From Pseudoramibacter porci (lineage in GTDB: Bacteria; Bacillota; Clostridia; Eubacteriales; Eubacteriaceae), in the NCBI RefSeq assembly GCF_009696145.1, contig NZ_VUMO01000002.1, forward strand, positions 62,001 to 126,000: DNA of 64,000 nucleotides. Direction: 5' to 3'. A program made the translations under genes and the position numbers. The stretch's first letter is position 1. The number at the start of each line of letters is the position of its first letter. Shown here in pieces: positions 55,957 through 61,902 of this stretch. Under the pieces are notes generated by a model. It was not told the origin of the DNA, did not search any database, and was given only the letters and a program-made list of their open reading frames with translations.

Positions 55957-55985
55957 AGTATAACAGCTTAGGCGATGTATCTCAA
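55957..55985 (-). promoter_or_regulatory. Promoter of SleB copy 1
   Basis: -35 TTGAGA (55980-55985), 17-bp spacer, -10 TATACT (55957-55962) on the minus strand. Confidence 0.75.
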
Positions 55986-55993
55986 ATTTATCT

Positions 55994-56036
55994 AAAAAGC
56001 ACCTTAAAGCCGGACGAAAGCCCGACTCTAAGGTGC
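55994..56036 (-). terminator. Terminator after SleB copy 2
   Basis: A long imperfect stem of about 16 bp (55999-56014 with 56021-56036) and a minus-strand T5, directly after the stop at 56042. Confidence 0.85.
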
Positions 56037-56041
56037 GAAAA

Positions 56042-56920
56042 TTAACGATACGAGTTGCCGCCGCAGTTCCAGACGCCGTAAGTACTGCCGGAGCGGAAAG
56101 ACTGGTACGGATGACTGCGCACGCCGCCGACCATACAGTCGACAACGGCTTTTTTAACGTAATCCGGATATTTGCCGCCAAGGTAGCGTTTGTACGGACC
56201 GTCGAGATAAGCGGCGAACTGCCCCGGCGCTTTCAGCACTGACACCGCATCCTTGCCGCCCCATCGGCCGGAGTCTACCCGGTTCATCACGCAGGAAATG
56301 ACCGCCAGGGACCCTTCGTAGCTGGAGTTGCATTCCGCCGCCACCACCGCGCAGATGAAGTCCAGCTGATCGCCCGGATTCTGGGTCTGGTGATTGGCCG
56401 CGTATTCCTGCAGCTTCTTCTGTTCTTCTTTGAGCTTATTGTTGAGCTCATTCTGCTGGGCGGCCAACTGCCGGCGTTTTGTCTCAACTGCCTTCTGATC
56501 GGCCTTGGCCCGCTCCGCCGTTTCAACGTAGCTCGTCAACATGTCGGTATCGGCGCGGACGACGCTGCGCATATTGTCCAAATTGGAAAAGGTTTCGCCG
56601 ATATTGTCGCTTCCAAACAGAAATTGCACGTAGCCGTCGTTGCCCATCATGTACATGGCGCGCATCCGCTGACCCATGGCTTGTTTTTTGGCCTTCAGCT
56701 GCGACTTGGCCTGAAGGTAATCGGCCGTCTTGTCAGCCAGTTCCTGATTGGTGGCGTTCATCTGCGTCCCAAGGGCGCCAATTTCGTCATTGAGCTTGGT
56801 AATGGATTCCGTCAGCGCGACGAAATCCGTATCTGCACGGACTGGAATGCCCGATATTGTAAAAAATAAGAGAGCGACAGCCAGACAGGCGCCCCATCTA
56901 AAAATATTTCTGCGCTTCAA
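56042..56920 (-). CDS. Secreted PcsB-like coiled-coil / SleB cell-wall hydrolase, copy 2
   Basis: The start is TTG 56920, 6 nt after AGGAG. The 292-residue protein has a signal peptide (MKRRNIFRWGACLAVALLF, then cleavage near VRA/DT), a Lys/Gln/Glu coiled coil with GQRMRAMYMMGNDGYV, and a SleB hydrolase domain almost identical to that of copy 1 (VAAECNSSYEGSLAVISCVMNRV, APGQFAAYLDGPYK, GVWNCGGNSYR). The coiled coils and signal peptides differ far more than the catalytic parts. A terminator hairpin lies in its 5' leader. The two copies have separate promoters. Confidence 0.9.
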   Translation of the reverse strand: MKRRNIFRWGACLAVALLFFTISGIPVRADTDFVALTESITKLNDEIGALGTQMNATNQELADKTADYLQAKSQLKAKKQAMGQRMRAMYMMGNDGYVQFLFGSDNIGETFSNLDNMRSVVRADTDMLTSYVETAERAKADQKAVETKRRQLAAQQNELNNKLKEEQKKLQEYAANHQTQNPGDQLDFICAVVAAECNSSYEGSLAVISCVMNRVDSGRWGGKDAVSVLKAPGQFAAYLDGPYKRYLGGKYPDYVKKAVVDCMVGGVRSHPYQSFRSGSTYGVWNCGGNSYR

Positions 56921-56955
56921 AATGTTCTCCTGAATCGGCCGAATGCCGTATGATT

Positions 56956-56981
56956 GAAAAAATCTCGGGTTGCCTCGAGAT
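56956..56981 (-). terminator. Leader terminator ahead of SleB copy 2
   Basis: On the minus strand, ATCTCG and CGAGAT (56976-56981 and 56962-56967) pair around an 8-nt loop and are followed by six T. It lies between the promoter and the TTG start, so it can attenuate this gene. Confidence 0.65.
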
Positions 56982-57007
56982 GTGGTAAAGTTTTCATGAT
57001 TTGTTTT

Positions 57008-57036
57008 ATTTTAACACGGATTGAAATCCTTGGCAA
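57008..57036 (-). promoter_or_regulatory. Promoter of SleB copy 2
   Basis: -35 TTGCCA (57031-57036), 17-bp spacer, -10 TAAAAT (57008-57013) on the minus strand. Confidence 0.7.
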
Positions 57037-57087
57037 ATCTGCTGATCTCCTCTAATTTATGGTAACTTTTTTCAACATCCCTTTCTT

Positions 57088-57100
57088 TTTGTGATAAGAT
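57088..57100 (+). promoter_or_regulatory. Extended -10 promoter of ilvA
   Basis: TTTGTGATAAGAT, 30 nt before ATG 57131, of the same extended type as the proS, DUF815 and flavodoxin promoters. Confidence 0.55.
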
Positions 57101-57130
57101 TATGAAAAAATACATTTTGGAGGCATCATC

Positions 57131-58354
57131 ATGACCAAACCCCTAACCATTGAAGCTTTCGAAGAAGCGAGCGAACGGGTCAAGGACGTCACCTTACCGA
57201 CCGAGCTCGTTTATTCTGATTATTACAGCCAGAGCAACGGCGCAAAGGTGTATTTAAAACCTGAAAACATGCAGCGCACCGGCGCGTACAAGGTGCGCGG
57301 CGCTTATTACAAGATCTCAACCATGGCGCCGAAGGACCGCGAAAAGGGTCTGATCACCGCGTCGGCCGGCAACCACGCCCAGGGCGTCGCCTACGCGGCG
57401 AAAAAATTCGGCGTCAAAGCTGTGATCGTCATGCCGACGACGACACCGCTCATTAAAGTCAACCGCACCAAAGCCCTCGGCGCTGAAGTTGTGCTCCACG
57501 GCGACGTTTACGACGAAGCCTGCGATCATGCCCTCAAACTCGCTGACGAAAAGGGCTACACCTTTATCCACCCCTTTGACGATCCGACCGTCGCCACCGG
57601 GCAGGGCACTATCGCCATGGAAATCATCAAGGATCTGCCCCTCATTGACCTGATCCTCGTACCGGTGGGCGGCGGCGGCCTGGCCACCGGTGTGTCCACC
57701 CTGACGAAACTTTTAAATCCGAAGGTTAAAGTCATCGGCGTCGAACCGGAAGGCGCGGCCTGCCTGACCGCCTCCTTTAAAAATCACAAGGTCACCACTG
57801 TTGAACACATCAACACCATCGCTGACGGGACTGCGGTGCAAACGCCGGGCAAAATCATTTTCCCCTATCTGGAAAAATACTTAGACGATGTCATCACCGT
57901 GCCCGACGCAGAACTGGTACAGGCCTTCCTCGACATGGTTGAAAACCACAAAATGGTCGTCGAAAACTCGGGGCTGTTGTCTGTCGCCGCCCTCAGCCAC
58001 TTAGATGTCAAGGGCAAACGCGTCGCCTGTGTGCTCTCCGGCGGCAATATGGACGTCATCACCATGTCGTCAGTCGTCCGCCAGGGGCTGATCCTGCGCG
58101 ACCGTATCTTTACGGTCTCCGTCCTGCTGCCTGACCGTCCGGGCGAATTGACCCGCGTCTCCTCGGTTATCGCGAAAACCGGCGGCAACGTCGTCCGGCT
58201 CGAACACAATCAATTCGTGTCCATCAACCGACAGGACGCCGTGGAACTGAAGATCACAATGGAATCCTTCGGCACTGAGCATAAACATCAAATCATCGAA
58301 TCCTTAACTAAAAATGGGTTCGCTCCGAAAGTCGTACCGACACTGTTGTCTTAA
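57131..58354 (+). CDS. ilvA: Threonine ammonia-lyase with one ACT domain
   Basis: A 407-residue PLP enzyme turning threonine into 2-oxobutanoate and ammonia. The PLP Lys is in RTGAYKVRGAYYKI (near residue 57), substrate loop SAGNHAQG, phosphate-binding VPVGGGGLATG, and CVLSGGNMD near 300. A C-terminal ACT-like domain (about 325-405, starting FTVSVLLPDRPGELTRVSS) indicates the shorter TdcB/biosynthetic-like class with a single regulatory domain. It may serve isoleucine synthesis or threonine fermentation. TTTTGGAGG precedes ATG. Monocistronic, followed by a strong terminator. Confidence 0.93.
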   Translation: MTKPLTIEAFEEASERVKDVTLPTELVYSDYYSQSNGAKVYLKPENMQRTGAYKVRGAYYKISTMAPKDREKGLITASAGNHAQGVAYAAKKFGVKAVIVMPTTTPLIKVNRTKALGAEVVLHGDVYDEACDHALKLADEKGYTFIHPFDDPTVATGQGTIAMEIIKDLPLIDLILVPVGGGGLATGVSTLTKLLNPKVKVIGVEPEGAACLTASFKNHKVTTVEHINTIADGTAVQTPGKIIFPYLEKYLDDVITVPDAELVQAFLDMVENHKMVVENSGLLSVAALSHLDVKGKRVACVLSGGNMDVITMSSVVRQGLILRDRIFTVSVLLPDRPGELTRVSSVIAKTGGNVVRLEHNQFVSINRQDAVELKITMESFGTEHKHQIIESLTKNGFAPKVVPTLLS

Positions 58355-58358
58355 ACGC

Positions 58359-58394
58359 AAAACCCCCGCTGCGCAATCCGCAGCGGGGGTTTTT
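58359..58394 (+). terminator. Terminator after ilvA
   Basis: A perfect GC-rich stem of about 14 bp (58359-58373 with 58379-58394) with T5. Confidence 0.95.
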
Positions 58395-58433
58395 GTTAAA
58401 TCTCAATTTGTTCTCTTTTTTAAATATTTAGGC

Positions 58434-58470
58434 AAAAAATCCGGCCGAGTGAAACGCCCAGTCGGATTTT
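58434..58470 (-). terminator. Probable terminator after the lectin-CHAP gene
   Basis: A stem with mismatches (AATCCG core pairing with CGGATT) followed by six T on the minus strand, 17 nt past the stop. Confidence 0.65.
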
Positions 58471-58486
58471 TATTTGATCTTATTGA

Positions 58487-60529
58487 TTAATATCTTGGTA
58501 CACCATATCCGAAAATCGAACTGGCCTTTGCGTTGACGTAGCGGCTCTTCACTTGATCTCTGTAATTGCCTTCCACGGTTGTAATCTTGCCATTTTGACA
58601 ATTGACAACCAGGCCAACGTGGTCGACAACGCTATCGTAATTCCAATCGTAGTAAACCAAGTCCCCTGCTCGCGGAATATAATGGTCCTTCCACTGCCAG
58701 GCATTGTGGTTTTGATACCACTGCACCCCAGTTGGCGTGTAGGCGTGATAACAATATACGCTGGAAGGAATGCCGGCCTGCGCGCCGCACCAGGAGACAA
58801 ACATCGCGCACCACGGCCCGTGTTCAAAGGATTGATTGTGAACCAGGCTGGCGTACCAGACGCCGTACTTCGTGTAATTGTTCGGGCCTTCATGAGTTCC
58901 TAGTTGGCTTTCCGCAATATCCACAACGAGCTTGCGTTCCGTCCATTTGAACTTACTTCCGTCAACTTTTTCAATTTTGAAAAGCTGCGCGTTCGTCCCA
59001 TTTGCCGTGTACAAATCAAGGTTAGTATTTTCTTCTGACGAATTGCCGAACACATCCAAAACGCGCGTCGTCGAATTTTCAGGCATCAGTATATATGTTC
59101 CATTGCCCTTCCCTTTAACGACAAATTTTTGCGCAGCAGAACGGTTTTTCCAGTAAATCTGCACATTTGTCCCATCGGCATCGGCGCCGCCCGCAATGTC
59201 CAATGCACAATCCGGATTAGACAGAGGGCTTAACGTGTAAGAATGATCGACATTGCGCACGAACGTCCAGGCGCGCGTCTTTGTATAATTCGGGACCCAC
59301 ATCGCGACATTGTTATTTGACACAGCCAGGACTTTTCCATTGACATTTTTGACCATCGCGGTAAAACTATCTCCAAGATTGTCACTTTCCGTAACGGGCC
59401 TGTCACTTTTTGCAATCGTCCACTTCTGCGCAGATGTGCCATTGCTGTTGTAAACTTGAATATTGGCTCCGCTGGCTTGACTCCCTCCAGACACATCAAG
59501 CATCAGACCTGAACCGCGATTTTTAAACCCGACCTTGTCGCCGTATTGCGTCACAATCCATTTCTGGGCGTCTGTGCCGTTGGCTGCATATTGCCAGACA
59601 TTTGTACCGCTCCGACTGCTGCCGCCAGCGACATCCAACACTTTTCCGCTTTGCGCGTTTTTAACAGTATAGCTTCCATCGCCGTTTCGAACAATATCAA
59701 ATTTCTGCGCAGCTGTCTCATTGTACTGATAACATTGAATATTTGCCCCGTTGCGATCGCTCCCTCCGGAGACATCAACCACTGTATTATCGGTATATGA
59801 CGGGCAAAGCATGGCACCTTTCGCACCAAAATTAGGCACTTGACCTTTACTCACCAATGTCCATTTTTGCGCATTGGTTCCATTTTTTTCATAGATTTGA
59901 ACATTCGCGCCGTTTTGTTGGCTGCCGCCGGATACATCCAAACTCTTATTTACTGCACAGCTCGGACTAAATGTCACCGTACCGTCACCATTTGAAGTGA
60001 CTGTCCAATGCTGAGCTTTCGTATGATTGGGATCGTATTGTTGAACATTTGTGCCGTTGGCACTGCCTGCACCTGCTACATCCAGCGCCCTGCATCCAAC
60101 AGCTGTATAAATGACGTACGTCCCGTCGCTATTTTTGACAAAACGGAACCGCTGCGCTTCTGTCCCATTGGAAGCATAAAGCTGCGAATTGGCACCATTC
60201 GCGACATTGCCGCCACAAATATCGAGCACTTTGTTGTTGCCAACAGCAGAGCGAATCTCATAATACTGTGCCGGGTCAATCGCCGTATTTCTATTTTCAG
60301 TATTCTGCTGAGCCGAAGCAACGACTTGCGCCCCCGTATTGTTCTGATTTCCCTCCGTCCCCTTTTGAGTCTGGGATGCTTCCTGCTGAACAGACGGTGT
60401 TGACGCACTTCCGCTGCTTTCTGCCGCAGGCACTGCCCAGGCACATGGCGTCACCGCCAGCAAAGCGGTCACAACTGCGGCAATGCAGCCTTTGCTGATC
60501 TTTTGCTTTTTTGAAATAATTTTGACCAT
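58487..60529 (-). CDS. Secreted ricin-type lectin (nine repeats) with CHAP amidase/peptidase domain
   Basis: From ATG 60529 the protein has 680 residues. An N-terminal signal (KKQKISKGCIAAVVTALLAVTP, then AWA/VPA) leads into a Ser/Gln/Asn-rich linker to about residue 85. Nine beta-trefoil subdomains of about 46-50 residues follow, each with LDVxGG and an AQKW-type QxW motif (AQRF, AQHW, AQKW, AQKF, AQKW, AQKW, TRAW, AQKF, AQLF): three ricin B-like lectin domains. The last 150 residues are a CHAP domain with the catalytic Cys in PWCAMFVSWCG, the His in DHVGLV and TTVEGNY. It should bind glycans and cleave peptidoglycan amide bonds. An SD-like GAAAGG directly abuts the ATG, so the start is uncertain (TTG 60553 or ATT 60520 are alternatives). 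Confidence 0.88.
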   Translation of the reverse strand: MVKIISKKQKISKGCIAAVVTALLAVTPCAWAVPAAESSGSASTPSVQQEASQTQKGTEGNQNNTGAQVVASAQQNTENRNTAIDPAQYYEIRSAVGNNKVLDICGGNVANGANSQLYASNGTEAQRFRFVKNSDGTYVIYTAVGCRALDVAGAGSANGTNVQQYDPNHTKAQHWTVTSNGDGTVTFSPSCAVNKSLDVSGGSQQNGANVQIYEKNGTNAQKWTLVSKGQVPNFGAKGAMLCPSYTDNTVVDVSGGSDRNGANIQCYQYNETAAQKFDIVRNGDGSYTVKNAQSGKVLDVAGGSSRSGTNVWQYAANGTDAQKWIVTQYGDKVGFKNRGSGLMLDVSGGSQASGANIQVYNSNGTSAQKWTIAKSDRPVTESDNLGDSFTAMVKNVNGKVLAVSNNNVAMWVPNYTKTRAWTFVRNVDHSYTLSPLSNPDCALDIAGGADADGTNVQIYWKNRSAAQKFVVKGKGNGTYILMPENSTTRVLDVFGNSSEENTNLDLYTANGTNAQLFKIEKVDGSKFKWTERKLVVDIAESQLGTHEGPNNYTKYGVWYASLVHNQSFEHGPWCAMFVSWCGAQAGIPSSVYCYHAYTPTGVQWYQNHNAWQWKDHYIPRAGDLVYYDWNYDSVVDHVGLVVNCQNGKITTVEGNYRDQVKSRYVNAKASSIFGYGVPRY

Positions 60530-60583
60530 CCTTTCTATCCGCGTGATTATCAAATTTCACATTTCTTAAATTAATCTAAAAAT

Positions 60584-60612
60584 ATCATACCATACTTTTC
60601 ATCGAGTAACAA
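60584..60612 (-). promoter_or_regulatory. Promoter of the lectin-CHAP gene
   Basis: -35 TTGTTA (60607-60612), 17-bp spacer ending in the extension TGG, -10 TATGAT (60584-60589) on the minus strand. Confidence 0.75.
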
Positions 60613-60681
60613 ATAATTATACGAGCGAAATACGTGAGATACTGCATAACTGTTATCTTGATCGCCTTGTCTTTTCCGCAC

Positions 60682-60709
60682 AAAAAAAACCCGAAGCGTG
60701 CGCCTCGGG
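60682..60709 (-). terminator. Stand-alone terminator without an obvious gene
   Basis: Stem CCCGAAGCG/CGCCTCGGG (one mismatch) followed by eight T on the minus strand. The nearest upstream gene, tRNA-Val, has its own terminator, so this may end a small RNA from 60710-60828. Confidence 0.75.
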
Positions 60710-60828
60710 CGATGGTTTAACGGTATTGGATTTAAACCGCATCACTTCCAATTGATTATTTAATTTAAAATAAATCGCTATGTGTTCCTGTTCGCATGAG
60801 CAACAAGATCAATAATTCATTTTAAATA
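60710..60828 (-). other. Possible small RNA region between two terminators
   Basis: The minus strand holds a second hairpin, GGTTTAA with TTAAACC, 5' of the terminator. No convincing promoter and no ORF with an RBS were seen. Confidence 0.3.
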
Positions 60829-60830
60829 AT

Positions 60831-60861
60831 AAAAAACCCAAAGTTTGACACTTCGGGTTTT
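60831..60861 (-). terminator. Terminator after tRNA-Val
   Basis: An AAACCCGAAG/CTTTGGGTTT stem with a small mismatch, followed by six T on the minus strand, 8 nt past the tRNA. Confidence 0.8.
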
Positions 60862-60869
60862 GCCTTCAA

Positions 60870-60945
60870 TGGTGATCCCTACTGGGCTTGAACCAGCGAC
60901 CTCTACCGTGTGAAGGTAGCGCTCTTCCAGCTGAGCTAAGGGATC
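60870..60945 (-). tRNA. tRNA-Val (anticodon CAC)
   Basis: A 76-nt cloverleaf: acceptor GATCCCT/AGGGATC, D arm AGCTCAGCTGGAAGAGC, anticodon stem CTACC/GGTAG around TTCACAC (CAC anticodon), T arm with GTTCAAGCC. CCA is encoded. Confidence 0.96.
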
Positions 60946-61028
60946 AACTTGATTAAGCATAACTTTTTATCAAAAGATTGTCAAGAGGGATTTGCATATT
61001 TTATTGTGTGACTCTCTATCTTTTCTCG

Positions 61029-61712
61029 TTATCTTCTTAATTTATTATTGACTGCTGTTTCTGTTTTTGGGTCCGCCTTAAAATGATCGCCAATGTTTTG
61101 GATCCCCTGCATCAAAATACTGCCAATGACATCGACCATCTCTTCGGGCGTCCGGTCAGGATCCTCTGACAGCCACTTGCGCAGCATGCCCATGCTTCCT
61201 GAAACAACAAAAGCGTACCCATAGTCAAAAATCTTTTCGGAGTTCGCGCCTTCAGCCACGTGCGGGTCAAAATGAATCAAGTCGTTGATGCAGCGCAGCC
61301 GCAGCATTTCCTGAATACTCTGCACAAATTTCGGATCGCCGTTTGGTCCGAGAAGCGCCAGCGTCAAATCCGCATTCTGGCGCAGCAAGGTAAAAATATC
61401 CACGAGCCGCGCTTTAATATCCTCCGGCGAATCCGGCGCTTCGTGGGTTTCAAAGATGTGTCTGAATTCTTCGTACAGTTCCTCTTCCAGGTGATCCTGC
61501 ATGTCGTAAATATCGCGGTAATACTGGTAAAAAGTGCCGCGATTGATGTGAATGCGTTCGGACAACTCCTTGACTCGAATATCGCGAATCGGCTTTTCAT
61601 TTAAAAGTTCCGTAAAGGCCTGCCGCATCGCCGCTTTGGTCTTAATCACCCGGCGGTCCATTTTATCTTGATTTTTTCTGATTCTTCTGTTTTTTCCGTA
61701 AGCAGCACTCAT
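61029..61712 (-). CDS. TetR-family transcriptional regulator
   Basis: A 227-residue repressor-type protein. The first 20 residues are basic (GKNRRIRKNQDKMDRRVIK). The helix-turn-helix is at about 42-70: IRVKELSERIHINRGTFYQYY. The rest is an all-helical ligand-binding and dimer domain, with the TetR_C_7-like pattern ..LVDIFTLLRQNADL.. and a SMGMLRKWLSED segment. AAGGA lies 8 nt before ATG 61712. It is divergent from an MMPL transporter gene, 190 bp away, and probably represses it and itself. Ligand unknown. Confidence 0.92.
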   Translation of the reverse strand: MSAAYGKNRRIRKNQDKMDRRVIKTKAAMRQAFTELLNEKPIRDIRVKELSERIHINRGTFYQYYRDIYDMQDHLEEELYEEFRHIFETHEAPDSPEDIKARLVDIFTLLRQNADLTLALLGPNGDPKFVQSIQEMLRLRCINDLIHFDPHVAEGANSEKIFDYGYAFVVSGSMGMLRKWLSEDPDRTPEEMVDVIGSILMQGIQNIGDHFKADPKTETAVNNKLRR

Positions 61713-61756
61713 TTTTCAATCCTTGTTCATTGATGACTAAAAAAATTTACACTTTC

Positions 61757-61786
61757 TTAATATTTGTTTATTGATTTTTTTCTCAA
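61757..61786 (-). promoter_or_regulatory. Possible promoter of the TetR gene
   Basis: -35 TTGAGA (61781-61786), 18-bp spacer, -10 TATTAA (61757-61762) on the minus strand, overlapping the transporter promoter. Confidence 0.45.
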
Positions 61787-61798
61787 TAACAGTATAAT
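61771..61798 (+). promoter_or_regulatory. Promoter of the MMPL transporter gene
   Basis: -35 TTGATT (61771-61776), 16-bp spacer, -10 TATAAT (61793-61798). Confidence 0.7.
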
Positions 61799-61814
61799 AG
61801 GACTGTAAAAAATA

Positions 61815-61849
61815 GTCAACACTTGTATGGTTATCTTTCAAATGTTGAC
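61815..61849. promoter_or_regulatory. Inverted repeat, candidate TetR operator
   Basis: GTCAACACTTG (61815-61825) and CAAATGTTGAC (61839-61849) are inverted copies at 10 of 11 positions, separated by 13 bp. They lie just downstream of the transporter promoter, where a bound repressor would block it. Confidence 0.6.
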
Positions 61850-61902
61850 ACTGCATTCATTCCATTTTCATCATAACAGACAATATAGAAAGGAAATCAT
61901 TC

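Noticed and set aside
60690-60780. Minus-strand frame of about 29 codons starting MRFKSN
   Set aside because: It reads straight through the terminator hairpin at 60682-60709 and has only a poor RBS.
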